Source of the DNA: Clostridia bacterium
Lineage (GTDB): Bacteria; Bacillota; Clostridia; Christensenellales; Aristaeellaceae
Direction of reading: 5' to 3'
Length of the DNA stretch: 60,015 nucleotides
Assembly: GCA_017524615.1 (NCBI GenBank)
Contig: JAFXVJ010000026.1
Location: 1-60,015 of the forward strand
Shown here: piece after piece, positions 18,116 through 27,483 of the stretch
Layout of the letters: the number at the start of each line of letters is the position of its first letter
Position numbering within the stretch: the first letter of the stretch is position 1
Translations under genes and position numbers: made by a program
Notes under the pieces: generated by a model
The model's database searches: none
Told to the model about the DNA's origin: nothing
Seen by the model: only the letters and a program-made list of their open reading frames with translations

Positions 18116-18844
18116 ATGGAAGCCATTGAGATCCGTGACCTCACCAAGCAATACCGGGATGTGACCGCTGTCAGCGGCCTCACCCTGTCCATTCATGCGG
18201 GCGAACTGTTTTCCCTGCTGGGTGTCAACGGCGCGGGTAAAACCACCACCATCAAAATGCTGTCCTGCCTTACCGCCCCCACATCCGGCGACGCCCTGCT
18301 GTGCGGCCACAGCATTGTGAAAGAAGCAAGCCAGGTGAAATCCGTGATTGCCGTATCGCCCCAGGAAACGGCGGTAGCCCCCCATCTGACTGTCCGGGAA
18401 AACCTGGAGTTGATGGCGGGGGTGCACGGCTTTTCCCGGCAGAAGAGCGCTGACGCCTGCGATGCAATGATTCAGCGGCTGGATCTGTCCTCCGTCGCCC
18501 GCAAGGCGGCAGGGAAGCTGTCCGGCGGCTGGCAGCGGCGTCTGAGCATCGCCATGGCGCTGATCAGCGAACCGAAAATCCTGTTTTTGGATGAGCCCAC
18601 CCTGGGCCTGGACGTGCTGGCCCGCAGCGAACTGTGGGATGTGATCCGCGAACTGAAAGGCAAATCCACCATCATTCTGACCACCCACTATATGGAGGAG
18701 GCAGAGGCGCTGTCGGACCGCATCGGCATCATGAAAACGGGCCGGCTCGTCGCCTGCGGCACCGCCGCGGAAATCAAGCAGCTGGGCGGCTCCGACAAAA
18801 TGGAGGACGCTTTCGTGAACATCGTAAAGGGGGCCGCGCAATGA
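18116..18844 (+). CDS. ABC transporter ATP-binding protein (ABC-2 exporter)
   Basis: This 242-residue ATPase shows Walker A GVNGAGKTT (about residues 38-46), signature KLSGGWQRRLSIAMAL, Walker B ILFLDEPTLGLD and the switch His in TTHYMEEAEALSD. It is of the drug/daunorubicin-resistance type that pairs with ABC-2 permeases. Its stop overlaps the start of the permease gene as ATGA. With the TetR regulator in front it forms an inducible efflux operon. The substrate is not predictable. Confidence 0.93.
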   Translation: MEAIEIRDLTKQYRDVTAVSGLTLSIHAGELFSLLGVNGAGKTTTIKMLSCLTAPTSGDALLCGHSIVKEASQVKSVIAVSPQETAVAPHLTVRENLELMAGVHGFSRQKSADACDAMIQRLDLSSVARKAAGKLSGGWQRRLSIAMALISEPKILFLDEPTLGLDVLARSELWDVIRELKGKSTIILTTHYMEEAEALSDRIGIMKTGRLVACGTAAEIKQLGGSDKMEDAFVNIVKGAAQ

Positions 18845-19590
18845 AGATGCTGACTTTTGCCCGTCGGAACGCGCAGGAAATCCTGCGGGACAAACTGAAC
18901 CTGCTCTTTGGCATCGGCTTTCCGGTGGTGATCCTGCTGCTGCTCTCCGCCATCCAGGCCAATATCCCCCAGGAAGCCAAACAGCAGATGGACTTATTCC
19001 GCATTGAAAAGCTGGCTCCCGGCATCACGGTGTTCGGCCTGTCCTTCATGACGCTGTTTTCCGCCACCCTCATCGCCAAGGACCGGGGCACCTCCCTGCT
19101 GCAGCGACTGTATACCGCGCCCCTGACCGCCTCGGACTTCATCCTGGGCTACACCCTGCCCCTGCTGCCCATCAGCCTGGCGCAGACGGCGGTGTGCTAT
19201 CTGCTGGCGCTGGCCCTGGGCCTGACCCCCACCGTCCATATCCTGCTGGCGCTCCTCACCATCCTGCCGGTGGCGGTGTTCTATATCGCCCTGGGGCTGC
19301 TGTGCGGCAGCGTGTTCACCGATAAGCAGGTGGGCGGCGTCTGCGGCGCGCTGCTGACCAACCTGTCCGCCTGGCTGTCGGGCATCTGGTTCGATCTGAA
19401 TCTGGTGGGAGGCGCGTTCAAAAAGGCGGCTGATCTTCTGCCCTTTGTGCACGCCGTGGACATGGAGCGGGCTGCCCTTGCCGGAAACACCGCCGGCATC
19501 CTGCCCCATCTCTATTGGGTGCTGGGTTACATGGCCCTCACCCTGGCCGCTGCGGTGTGGGCGTTCCTGCGGCAGATGAAGCGGCAATGA
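18841..19590 (+). CDS. ABC-2 family permease
   Basis: This 249-residue membrane protein has about six helices and an outer loop after the first one (IPQEAKQQMDLFRIEK). It carries the typical ABC-2 core: ATLIAKDRGTSLLQRLYTAP before helix 2, and a FTDKQVGGVCGALLTNLSAWLSG segment near the end. The frame is open further upstream, but ATG 18841 overlaps the ATPase stop and is the natural coupled start. It forms the channel of the exporter regulated by the TetR protein. Confidence 0.9.
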   Translation: MKMLTFARRNAQEILRDKLNLLFGIGFPVVILLLLSAIQANIPQEAKQQMDLFRIEKLAPGITVFGLSFMTLFSATLIAKDRGTSLLQRLYTAPLTASDFILGYTLPLLPISLAQTAVCYLLALALGLTPTVHILLALLTILPVAVFYIALGLLCGSVFTDKQVGGVCGALLTNLSAWLSGIWFDLNLVGGAFKKAADLLPFVHAVDMERAALAGNTAGILPHLYWVLGYMALTLAAAVWAFLRQMKRQ

Positions 19591-19670
19591 TTTCTCCGCA
19601 TCTGTTCGGCCAAGGTCTGAACAGACGTCCCTCTCCTATATCATTTGTCGTCCGTATTCCACAACATTTG

Positions 19671-19700
19671 CCGTCCGGCGATTGACCGGACGGCTCTTTT
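19671..19700 (+). terminator. intrinsic terminator of the exporter operon
   Basis: CCGTCCGG (19671-19678) pairs with CCGGACGG (19686-19693), followed by CTCTTTTTG. It lies about 80 bases past the permease stop. Confidence 0.8.
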
Positions 19701-19711
19701 TGTGGTATACT
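19682..19711 (+). promoter_or_regulatory. promoter of the helicase gene
   Basis: TTGACC (19682-19687), 18 bases, TATACT (19706-19711). The -35 box sits in the loop and 3' arm of the preceding terminator. Confidence 0.6.
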
Positions 19712-19771
19712 ATGCTGTAAAAATATTGGCAGAATCGCGGGGCCGGGCCCCGCCGCGGAAAGGACAGAACA

Positions 19772-20962
19772 TTGACTGAGCAAAAGCAGCTTCCCATCGC
19801 AGGTTTTGATAACCTGGATCTCTCGGACGAAATCATGCGGGCCGTGGCCAAAATGGGCTTTACCCAGGCCACACCCGTGCAGGAAAAAACCATCCCCATC
19901 ATGATGGAAGGTCACGACGTGATCGCCATCGCCCCCACGGGCACGGGCAAAACGTGCGCGTTTGGCATCCCCATGCTGGAATACATTTCCCTCACCGACA
20001 GCCGCATTCAGGAATTGGTGCTGGCGCCTACCCGGGAACTGGCCCAGCAGATCGGCGATGAAATGACCAAGCTGGCAGCCTTCATTCCCGAGGTGCGCAT
20101 TGCCGTGCTGTACGGCGGCCAGCCCATCTCCAAGCAGCTGAACCAATTGAAGCGCAAGCCGCAAATCATCGTGGCTACTCCGGGCCGCATGCTGGATCAC
20201 ATGCAGCGGGGCACGGCGCGCCTGAGCGCCGTGCACACCCTGGTGATCGACGAAGCGGACGAAATGCTGAAAATGGGCTTTGTGAAGGACGTTTGCAAAA
20301 TCATCGAGGCCATCCCCCCCACCCGGCAGTTCGTCATGTTTTCCGCCACCACCAATCAGGATGTGCTCACCATCTCCTGGAAATACCAGCATGATCCCAT
20401 TGAAATCACCATCCCGGCCACCAAAGAAAACAAGCCCAAAATCACTCAGTACGTGATCCCCACTACCCGGGAAGAGAAATACGATCATCTGCTGTATCTG
20501 CTGGATGCCGACGTGTACGGCCGGATCATGATTTTTACCAACACCAAGGATATGTGCCGCCGCCTGAGCGAGCGGCTCAACAAAGCGGGCTACCAGACCG
20601 AGGCGCTGCACGGGGATATCCCCCAATCCAAGCGCAACCAGGTGATGAACAGCTTCAAGCGGGGCAAATTCCCCATCCTGGTGTGCACGGACGTGGCTGC
20701 CCGAGGCATCGACGTGGACGATGTGGAGGCGGTGATCAATTACGATCTGCCGACCGAAAACGAATACTACCTCCATCGCATCGGCCGCACGGGCCGGGCG
20801 CGGAAGCACGGCGTGGCGCTGACGCTGCTGTGCTTCACCGAAAGCGTGCGTCTGGACGAAATCCTCAAATACATGGAATCCCAGCCCACTTATCTGAAAT
20901 TTGACGATATGGACGTGCTCCGCTATCAGGAAAGCGGAGAAGCGTTCTTTGAGAATATCTAA
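19772..20962 (+). CDS. DEAD-box ATP-dependent RNA helicase, TTG start
   Basis: This 396-residue helicase unwinds RNA duplexes in ribosome assembly or mRNA turnover. Motifs in order are: Q motif (AVAKMGFTQATPVQEKTIP), I (APTGTGKT), Ia (APTRELAQQ), Ib (ATPGRML), II (VIDEADEML), III (FSATT), IV (RIMIFTNTKDM), V (TDVAARGIDVDDV) and VI (HRIGRTGRARKHG). It is the bare two-domain core, with almost no C-terminal extension (about 40 residues). No ATG lies near the expected start, so I use TTG at 19772, behind an AAAGGA site. Confidence 0.93.
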   Translation: MTEQKQLPIAGFDNLDLSDEIMRAVAKMGFTQATPVQEKTIPIMMEGHDVIAIAPTGTGKTCAFGIPMLEYISLTDSRIQELVLAPTRELAQQIGDEMTKLAAFIPEVRIAVLYGGQPISKQLNQLKRKPQIIVATPGRMLDHMQRGTARLSAVHTLVIDEADEMLKMGFVKDVCKIIEAIPPTRQFVMFSATTNQDVLTISWKYQHDPIEITIPATKENKPKITQYVIPTTREEKYDHLLYLLDADVYGRIMIFTNTKDMCRRLSERLNKAGYQTEALHGDIPQSKRNQVMNSFKRGKFPILVCTDVAARGIDVDDVEAVINYDLPTENEYYLHRIGRTGRARKHGVALTLLCFTESVRLDEILKYMESQPTYLKFDDMDVLRYQESGEAFFENI

Positions 20963-20977
20963 GGGAGGCATCCATCC

Positions 20978-22033
20978 ATGAAGGTCGCCGTTATTGGCTG
21001 CGGCACCATTGCCAACGCCGAACACATTCCCGCTTATCTGAAGAATCCCCATGTGGAAATCAAGTATTTCTGCGATATCGTTCCGGAGCGCGCGCATGCC
21101 GCGGTGGAAAAGTATCAGTGCGGCACGGCGGTGACGGACTATCATGCGGTGCTCCAGGATCCGGAGGTGGCCGCCCTTTCGATCTGCACGCCCAACAACG
21201 TGCACGCGCCCATCGCCATCGACGCCATGCGCGCCGAGAAACACGTGCTGTGTGAAAAGCCCGCCTCCCGCACCTGGGATGAAGTGCAGGAAATGATCCG
21301 CGTGCAGCACGAAACGGGCATGACGCTGAATATCGGCGTTGTGAACCGTTTCAACGACAGCGTGCGCCGCATCAAGCAATACATTGACGCGGGCAAGCTG
21401 GGCCATGTGTATCACGTGTATGTGTCCTTCCGGGCGCATCGCTCCATCCCCGGCATCGGCGGCCCCTTCACCACCCGGGCCATCGCCGGGGGCGGCGCGC
21501 TGATCGACTGGGGGGTGCATTACCTGGATATCGTCATGTACTGCCTGGGTGATCCTCAGACCAAAACCGTGTCCGGAGAAACCTTCTGCCAGCTGGGGCG
21601 GGATATTCCGGATTACGTCTACACCAACATGTGGTCCAGCCGCACCCGGGATGTGAACGGCACATACGACGTGGATGATTCCGTCACCGCCCTGATCCGC
21701 ACGGAAGGCCCGGTGATCACTGTGCACGGCGCCTGGGCCCAGAACATCGGCGTTAAGGAAACCTATATCGATTTTATGGGCGACAAGGGCGGTATCCGGC
21801 TGGATTACGGCGGAAAATTCACCTTCTACGGTGCCGAATTCGGCTCGCTGATTTCTTATCAGCCCGAATTTGAAATGACGGACATGTTCCAGAATGAAAT
21901 CGACGCCTTTGTGGACTGTGTGCAGACCGGCAAAAAGCTGCCCTCCCACATTGACACCGTAGCCGTCACCGCCCGGATGATGCAGGCAATTTACGATTCA
22001 GCTGCCCGGCACGAAGAGATCCGTTTGGATTGA
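20978..22033 (+). CDS. Gfo/Idh/MocA-family NAD(P)-dependent oxidoreductase
   Basis: This 351-residue enzyme has an N-terminal Rossmann fold (VAVIGCGTIANAEHIPAY) and the family motif CEKPAS (about residue 93). The C-terminal sugar-binding domain contains GGGALIDWGVHYLDIVMYCLG, with the conserved Asp-x3-His catalytic pair. Members oxidise or epimerise sugars and inositols; the substrate is not clear from sequence. It follows the helicase by 15 bases with a GGGAGGC site. An intrinsic terminator directly behind separates it from the IMPase gene. Confidence 0.9.
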   Translation: MKVAVIGCGTIANAEHIPAYLKNPHVEIKYFCDIVPERAHAAVEKYQCGTAVTDYHAVLQDPEVAALSICTPNNVHAPIAIDAMRAEKHVLCEKPASRTWDEVQEMIRVQHETGMTLNIGVVNRFNDSVRRIKQYIDAGKLGHVYHVYVSFRAHRSIPGIGGPFTTRAIAGGGALIDWGVHYLDIVMYCLGDPQTKTVSGETFCQLGRDIPDYVYTNMWSSRTRDVNGTYDVDDSVTALIRTEGPVITVHGAWAQNIGVKETYIDFMGDKGGIRLDYGGKFTFYGAEFGSLISYQPEFEMTDMFQNEIDAFVDCVQTGKKLPSHIDTVAVTARMMQAIYDSAARHEEIRLD

Positions 22034-22040
22034 TCCCGCC

Positions 22041-22066
22041 GCCGTCCCCCGCGCGGACGGCTTTTT
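22041..22066 (+). terminator. intrinsic terminator
   Basis: GCCGTCC (22041-22047) and GGACGGC (22055-22061) form a stem followed by five T. It lies 8 bases after the oxidoreductase stop. Confidence 0.8.
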
Positions 22067-22095
22067 GATCCTGCACCCAGAGGGAAATGATCGCT

Positions 22096-22863
22096 ATGCT
22101 TGAAGAAATCACCCTGTTGGCCCGTCATGCGGGAGAAATCATGCTCCGCTATCGGGACGCCGCCACGCACCGGAAGGAAGGCCACTTCAATTTCGTCACG
22201 GACGCGGACGTAGCCGTTCAGGATTTTCTGAAGCGGGAATTGCTGCGCCTGCTGCCGGAATCCCGTTTCTTCGCCGAGGAGCAGGATAACGCGCCTCTCA
22301 CCAACGCCCCCACCTTTGTGGTGGATCCCATCGACGGCACCTTGAATTTCATGCGGCACCGCAACGCCTCCGTCGTGTCCATCGCTCTGCTGCGGAACAA
22401 AACGCCGGTGCTGGGCGTGATTTATAACCCCTATGCCGATGAAGCGTTCACCGCGGAAAAGGGGCAGGGCGCGTCCTGCAATGAACGGCCCATACACGTA
22501 TCCCAAACGGCATTTGAAAACGCCCTGGTGTCCTTCGGCACCTCCCCCTATGACGCCGATCTGGCAAACCGCACCCTGAACATCGCCCGCCGGTTCCTGC
22601 TCCGGGCCGGGGATCTGCGCCGCACCGGCTCCGCAGCGCTGGATCTGTGCGACGTGGCCTGCGGCCGATCAGACATTTTCTTCGAATTGCGCCTGCGTCC
22701 CTGGGATGTGGCGGCAGGCTCCCTGATCGTGCGGGAGGCAGGCGGCCGGTTCATTTCTCTGGGACATGACGCGCCTTATTACGACGACGCCTGCGGCATA
22801 CTGGCCTGCAGCGCATCCTGTGAGCAGCAGGCCCTGAGCATCCTGACGGAGGAAAGCCCGTGA
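22096..22863 (+). CDS. inositol monophosphatase family protein
   Basis: This 255-residue Mg-dependent sugar phosphatase shows the metal site in FFAEEQDNAP (Glu) and VVDPIDGTLNFM (Asp-x-Ile-Asp-Gly-Thr), plus RPWDVAAGSLIVREAGG near the end. Members remove phosphate from inositol phosphates, fructose 1,6-bisphosphate or PAP. I chose the ATG at 22096 because the AGAGGG site is 11 bases ahead. An ATG at 22087 would be only 2 bases from it. The stop overlaps the GTG start of the PHP phosphatase by four bases, so the two are coupled. Confidence 0.88.
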   Translation: MLEEITLLARHAGEIMLRYRDAATHRKEGHFNFVTDADVAVQDFLKRELLRLLPESRFFAEEQDNAPLTNAPTFVVDPIDGTLNFMRHRNASVVSIALLRNKTPVLGVIYNPYADEAFTAEKGQGASCNERPIHVSQTAFENALVSFGTSPYDADLANRTLNIARRFLLRAGDLRRTGSAALDLCDVACGRSDIFFELRLRPWDVAAGSLIVREAGGRFISLGHDAPYYDDACGILACSASCEQQALSILTEESP

Positions 22864-23684
22864 ACGTATTATCCTGCGCCCATACCCACACCACCTACTG
22901 CGACGGCAAAACGCCGGCGGCGGACATGGCCCTGCACGCTTTTGAGCTGGGCTTCGTGTCCCTGGGCTTTTCTTCCCACGCTCCCCAGATCTTTGACCCC
23001 TGCTACTGCATTCCTCCCGAGCGCGAAGATGATTACAAGGCGGAAATCCGCGCCATCTCCCGGCAGTACGCGGGCCGCATGGCTGTTTATCTGGGCATGG
23101 AGCGGGACGCTTTTTCCTGTGCCTCTCCCGACGGATATGATTATTTCCTCTCCGCGGTGCATTATCTGCCGCATCCAGACGGCCATCACACGGCAGTGGA
23201 CGGCCGCCCCGAGGATTTGCGGCGCTACACCGATCTGTATTGCGGCGGAGACGGGCTGATGATGGCGGCGCAGTATTTTTCCCTGCTCCGGGGCGACGTG
23301 CTGGCCATGAAGCCTCAAATCATCGCGCATTTTGATCTGGTGCGGAAAAACAACGCCGTGCTGCGCCTCTATGACGAAGACAGTCCCCCGTATCGCCGCC
23401 TGGCCCTGGACGCCCTGCGTCCCCTGCGGGACACCGGCGCCCTGCTGGAGGTCAACACCGGCGCCATGGCCCGGGGATACCTGAAAACGCCCTACCCGGC
23501 GCCGTTTCTGCTCAAGGAATGGCTGTCCTGGGGCGGCGAGGTGATCATCAATTCGGATTGCCACGACATGCGCTATCTGGACTACGGGTTTTCAGACGCT
23601 CAGGCGCTGCTTTTGTCCCTGGGGTACGATCACGCCGTACGGCTGGGCAAACAGGAAAAGTGGGAGCGGTATTCCCTGGCGTGA
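22860..23684 (+). CDS. PHP-domain phosphatase, histidinol-phosphatase-like
   Basis: This 274-residue metalloenzyme begins with the PHP metal motif CAHTHTTYCDG. It continues with GFSSHAPQ, GMERDAF, YFLSAVHYLP and the late metal site NSDCHDMRYLDYG, an arrangement typical of the HisJ/HisK type histidinol-phosphatase. That enzyme makes histidinol from histidinol phosphate. No other his genes are nearby, so another phosphoester substrate is possible. The start is a GTG overlapping the preceding stop (GTGA). Confidence 0.85.
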   Translation: MNVLSCAHTHTTYCDGKTPAADMALHAFELGFVSLGFSSHAPQIFDPCYCIPPEREDDYKAEIRAISRQYAGRMAVYLGMERDAFSCASPDGYDYFLSAVHYLPHPDGHHTAVDGRPEDLRRYTDLYCGGDGLMMAAQYFSLLRGDVLAMKPQIIAHFDLVRKNNAVLRLYDEDSPPYRRLALDALRPLRDTGALLEVNTGAMARGYLKTPYPAPFLLKEWLSWGGEVIINSDCHDMRYLDYGFSDAQALLLSLGYDHAVRLGKQEKWERYSLA

Positions 23685-23693
23685 CGCTGTCCC

Positions 23694-23722
23694 TTGACTT
23701 TTTTCCCGCGTTATACGATAAT
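23694..23722 (+). promoter_or_regulatory. promoter of the DUF512-der-plsY operon
   Basis: TTGACT (23694-23699), 17 bases, GATAAT (23717-23722). The predicted start is about 25 bases before the DUF512 gene. Confidence 0.65.
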
Positions 23723-23753
23723 GAATTGTCATCGCAAAGGAGGAAAGCTGTTT

Positions 23754-25049
23754 ATGGCGCACATCATCGAGGCTGTGCAGCCCCACGGTATCGCGTACCG
23801 CCGGGGCATCCGGGCGGGCGACAGCCTGGTGGCCATCAACGGCGAAAACATCCTGGATGAAATCGACTATCAGGCGCTGGCCAACCGTTCCCGCCTGGAT
23901 ATCGACCTGATCCGCGCCGATGGCACGCCGGCCACCGTGCGCATCATCAAAGCCAAGGACGCGCCGCTGGGCCTGCGCATTGCCGATACCCTGGCCTGCA
24001 CCCCCCGGCAGTGTAAGAATAAATGCGTTTTTTGTTTCATCGATCAAATGCCTCCCGGCATGCGGGAAACCCTGTATGTGAAGGACGACGATTGGCGCCT
24101 GTCCCTGATGATGGGAAACTTCATCACCCTGACCAATGTGGACGACCGGGAATTTGATCGCATCCTGCGCAGGAAGGCCAGCCCCCTGTACATTTCCGTG
24201 CATGCCACAGACCCCGACGTGCGGGTGCGGATGATGAAAAACCCCAATGCGCGCTTCATCCTGGACCGGCTGAACGCCCTCCGGGATCACGGCATCAAGT
24301 TTCACTGTCAGATCGTGCTGTGTCCTGGCTGGAACGATGGGGACATCCTGCGCGACACGCTGCGCACCCTGACCTCCCTGTGGCCCGCGGCCCAAAGCGC
24401 CGCCCTGGTGCCGGTGGGGCTGACCAAGTTCCGGGACAGGCTGGAAAAGCTGCGGCCCTATACCCGGGAGGAAGCCCAAGCCGTGCTCAGCCTCTGCGAC
24501 GAATGGCAGGCCCGGTGTCTTCGGGATTTCGGCACCCGCTTCGTATTCCCGTCCGATGAAATGCTGTGCATCGCCGGCCGGGCATTGCCGGAAGAAGATT
24601 TTTACGAAAACTACCCCCAGATCGAAAACGGCGTGGGCCTGATGCGGCAGTTTTTATCCGGCTTCATTTCCGCGTCACGGAATCAGGCGGATGCGCCCGC
24701 CCACGCACGGCGTGTGGTCATTCCCTGCGGGGTCAGCATCGCCCCCTATATGCAGAAGTGGATCGACGCTTACGGCCCCCGGGGCGTCAGCGTGCGGGTA
24801 CAGCCCATCGTCAATCATTTTTTCGGGGAAACGGTCACCGTCACGGGGCTGCTCACCGGCCGCGATATCCTGGAACAGCTGGAGCCCGGCGACGCCGATG
24901 AAATGCTGCTGTGCAGCGTTACCCTGCGGGAAGCCGGGGATCTGTTCCTGGATGATATGCCCCTTGCCGATTTCCGCGCCGCTCTCCCCCTTCCCCTTAC
25001 CATCGTCCCCAATCGGGGCGACGCCCTGTACGCCGCCTTGCTGGGCTGA
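23754..25049 (+). CDS. DUF512 radical-SAM-like protein with N-terminal PDZ domain
   Basis: This 431-residue protein has a PDZ-like start (about residues 1-70, IRAGDSLVAINGENILD). An iron-sulphur radical SAM-like core follows with CTPRQCKNKCVFCFIDQMP. The DUF512 domain fills about residues 270-430, ending in a GRDILEQL segment. Members occur throughout Clostridia next to der and plsY, as here, yet their reaction is not established. The start at 23754 follows AAAGGAGG. The next gene begins 13 bases after its stop. The conserved neighbourhood suggests a role linked to ribosome or membrane-lipid biogenesis, which is inference. Confidence 0.88.
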   Translation: MAHIIEAVQPHGIAYRRGIRAGDSLVAINGENILDEIDYQALANRSRLDIDLIRADGTPATVRIIKAKDAPLGLRIADTLACTPRQCKNKCVFCFIDQMPPGMRETLYVKDDDWRLSLMMGNFITLTNVDDREFDRILRRKASPLYISVHATDPDVRVRMMKNPNARFILDRLNALRDHGIKFHCQIVLCPGWNDGDILRDTLRTLTSLWPAAQSAALVPVGLTKFRDRLEKLRPYTREEAQAVLSLCDEWQARCLRDFGTRFVFPSDEMLCIAGRALPEEDFYENYPQIENGVGLMRQFLSGFISASRNQADAPAHARRVVIPCGVSIAPYMQKWIDAYGPRGVSVRVQPIVNHFFGETVTVTGLLTGRDILEQLEPGDADEMLLCSVTLREAGDLFLDDMPLADFRAALPLPLTIVPNRGDALYAALLG

Positions 25050-25062
25050 AAAGGAGTTTGGC

Positions 25063-26409
25063 ATGAACACAAAACCGCTTGTTGCCATCGTGGGCCGTCC
25101 CAACGTGGGCAAGTCCACCTTTTTCAATAAGATTTCCGGCCAGCGCATCGCCATCGTGGAGGATGTGCCCGGCGTGACCCGGGATCGCATCTACGCCGAC
25201 GTGGAATGGACCGGCCGCAAATTCACCCTCATTGATACCGGCGGCATCGACCCCCGCAGCGAGGACGTGCTTTTGTCCCAAATGCGCCGCCAGGCCGAAA
25301 TCGCCATGGAGATGGCGGATGTGATCTGTTTTTTCACCGACGCGCGCTCCGGCCTCGCCCCTGACGATGAGGAAGTGGCCACCATGCTGCGCAAAACCCA
25401 CAAGCCGGTGCTGCTGGTGGTGAATAAGCTGGATCATGCGGGGCTCAACGACGTGCAGTACGAGTTCTACGCCCTGGGACTGGGCGATCCCATCGGCATT
25501 TCCAGCACCAATATGCTGGGCCTGGGCGATCTGCTGGATGAGATCGTCAAGCGCCTGCCTCCCAAGAGCGAGGAGGAAGAGGACGATGAGCGCCATGTGA
25601 TCCAGCTGGCGGTGGTAGGCCGGCCCAACGTGGGCAAATCCAGCCTGACCAATCGCCTGCTGGGCCAGGAGCGCACCATGGTGTCCGACATTCCCGGCAC
25701 CACCCGGGACGCCATTGACACGCAATTCTCAGGCCCGGACGGCACCGCCTACAATATCATCGACACCGCCGGCATCCGGCGCAAGCGGGCCATTGAAGAT
25801 GAATCCCTGGAGCGCTACAGCGTGCTGCGTTCCATTGCTGCCATTCGCCGGTGCGACGTTGCCCTGCTGCTCATCGACGCCCAGGAAGGCGTCACCGAGC
25901 AGGACGCCCGCATCGCCGGCATGATCCACGAGGAAGGCAAGGCCGCCGTGGTGATCGTGAATAAGTGGGATGCCCTGGAAAAAGAAACGGGCACCCTGGA
26001 AAAGTACAAAAAGCAAGTCATTGAAGACCTGAAATTCATGGATTACGCCCCCGTGCTGTTCATATCCGCCCTCACCGGCCAGCGCGCTCAAAACGTGCTG
26101 CCCGAGGTGAACAAGGTGTGGGAGCAGGCCAGCCGCCGGGTGGGCACAGGCGCCCTGAACGACGTGCTGGGCGACGCGCAAATGGCCCTGCAGCCCCCCA
26201 CCATCGCGGGCCGCAAGCTGAAAATCTATTACGGCACCCAGGCATCCGTCTGCCCGCCCACTTTCGCCTTGTTCATCAACGCGGAAGAACTGATGCATTT
26301 TTCCTATGAACGGTATCTGGAAAACTGCCTGAGGAAGGCGTTTGGCTTTGAAGGCACCCCGATCCGCTTTTCCCTGCGTGAAAAGAAGAAGGAGGACATC
26401 CGCTCATGA
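25063..26409 (+). CDS. der: ribosome-associated GTPase Der (EngA)
   Basis: This 448-residue protein has two GTPase domains in tandem followed by a KH-like domain, unique to Der. It acts in 50S subunit assembly. The first domain has GRPNVGKSTFFNK, DTGG and NKLD; the second has GRPNVGKSSLTNRLLG, DTAGIRRK and NKWD. The KH-like end contains GRKLKIYYGTQ and PIRFSLREKKK. The ATG at 25063 lies behind AAAAGGAG. Its stop overlaps the plsY start as ATGA. Confidence 0.98.
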   Translation: MNTKPLVAIVGRPNVGKSTFFNKISGQRIAIVEDVPGVTRDRIYADVEWTGRKFTLIDTGGIDPRSEDVLLSQMRRQAEIAMEMADVICFFTDARSGLAPDDEEVATMLRKTHKPVLLVVNKLDHAGLNDVQYEFYALGLGDPIGISSTNMLGLGDLLDEIVKRLPPKSEEEEDDERHVIQLAVVGRPNVGKSSLTNRLLGQERTMVSDIPGTTRDAIDTQFSGPDGTAYNIIDTAGIRRKRAIEDESLERYSVLRSIAAIRRCDVALLLIDAQEGVTEQDARIAGMIHEEGKAAVVIVNKWDALEKETGTLEKYKKQVIEDLKFMDYAPVLFISALTGQRAQNVLPEVNKVWEQASRRVGTGALNDVLGDAQMALQPPTIAGRKLKIYYGTQASVCPPTFALFINAEELMHFSYERYLENCLRKAFGFEGTPIRFSLREKKKEDIRS

Positions 26410-27005
26410 ACATCATCAGCTTTGTCATCTGCGCCCTGGTGGGCTATCTGCTGGGCAGCATCTCCACCGGCATCCTGGTGGCCGAAAACAGCGGCCACAA
26501 TATCCGGGAGGAAGGCAGTCATAACACCGGCGCCAGCAACGCCCTGCGCGTGCTGGGCCTGAAGGGCGGCGCCCTGACCTTTCTGGGTGATTTTCTCAAG
26601 GCAGCCATCGCCGTGCTGGCCGGCAAGTGGATGGCCGGGCTATACGGCGGCATGGTGGGCGGCCTGTTCGTGGTGATCGGGCATAACTGGCCACTGATGT
26701 TTGACTTCAAGGGCGGCAAAGGCATTGCTTGCTCCACCGCCGTGCTGCCGCTGCTGTTTCCCTGGCAGGGGTTAGTGGCCATCGCCCTGTGCGTGCTGGT
26801 GATTTATCTCACCCGCTACATTTCCCTGGGCAGCCTGACCATGCTGGCCGTGTTCTTCCTGCTGATGGCGATCACCCAGCCTTTCTGGCCCTATGCCGTG
26901 TGGGCGCTGTGCCTGCTGGCCTTGGGCGTGTACCGCCACCGCAGCAACCTGGAACGGCTCAAAAACGGCACGGAGAATAAGCTGGGGCAAAAGGCCAAGC
27001 AATAA
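26406..27005 (+). CDS. plsY: glycerol-3-phosphate acyltransferase PlsY
   Basis: This 199-residue integral membrane enzyme transfers the acyl group from acyl phosphate to glycerol 3-phosphate, the first step of phospholipid synthesis. The three conserved loops are visible: GYLLGSISTGILV, GSHNTGASNALRVLG and FKGGKGIACSTAV. About five helices are predicted, and the length is normal. It is translated with der by a four-base overlap and is followed by a terminator. Confidence 0.96.
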   Translation: MNIISFVICALVGYLLGSISTGILVAENSGHNIREEGSHNTGASNALRVLGLKGGALTFLGDFLKAAIAVLAGKWMAGLYGGMVGGLFVVIGHNWPLMFDFKGGKGIACSTAVLPLLFPWQGLVAIALCVLVIYLTRYISLGSLTMLAVFFLLMAITQPFWPYAVWALCLLALGVYRHRSNLERLKNGTENKLGQKAKQ

Positions 27006-27039
27006 CCGGCCTGCTTGCTTTCTCTGCCCGGATATACGG

Positions 27040-27078
27040 AAATCTCCATCACGGTCATTGCGTGATGGAGATTTTCTT
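27040..27078 (+). terminator. terminator of the DUF512-der-plsY operon
   Basis: AAATCTCCATCACG pairs with CGTGATGGAGATTT around a short loop, followed by TCTTTA. It lies 35 bases after the plsY stop. Confidence 0.85.
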
Positions 27079-27209
27079 TATAGCAGCGAGGCATAAATAA
27101 CGGGCGGTCGGGAGGACCGCTTCCCGCCATTCTTGCGCAGAACTGCCTGATGAAGAGGGCGCATCGCCCGGCATCTCCCTTTCCATCCATCTTCATTTTT
27201 CTGAAATAA
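27079..27209. other. intergenic, nothing recognised
   Basis: The stretch holds a GCGGTC/GACCGC hairpin near 27106-27122 and no credible open frame. It ends at repeat A copy 2. Confidence 0.3.
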
Positions 27210-27438
27210 TACTATTCTCAAATAAAATCGGCAAGGAAGATAAACGAAGTTACAATGTCATCCCGACCGAAGCGGAGCAAGAGCGAAGCGGCGTGGAGGG
27301 ATCTGGAAAATGGGCAATATGCTGCTGGAAGTAATCCGTTTCTCAAAGATCCCTCGACTTCGTTCCGCTCTCGCTCCACTCCGCTCGGGATGACAGGAGC
27401 GTTTTACTTTTTCTTGTTATTCTAATTTGAGTATAGTA
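27210..27438 (-). repeat. MITE-like repeat A, copy 2 (inverted relative to copy 1)
   Basis: Read on the minus strand it matches 6984-7213 almost base for base, including the TA-bordered ends CTATACTC and GAGAATAG and the inner inverted arms. Differences by eye are about ten substitutions and one A-run length change. It has no coding capacity. Confidence 0.8.
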
Positions 27439-27483
27439 TAAGGTTTTTTCATGGACTGTTAGAGAAACGAAAACCCTTCGGGG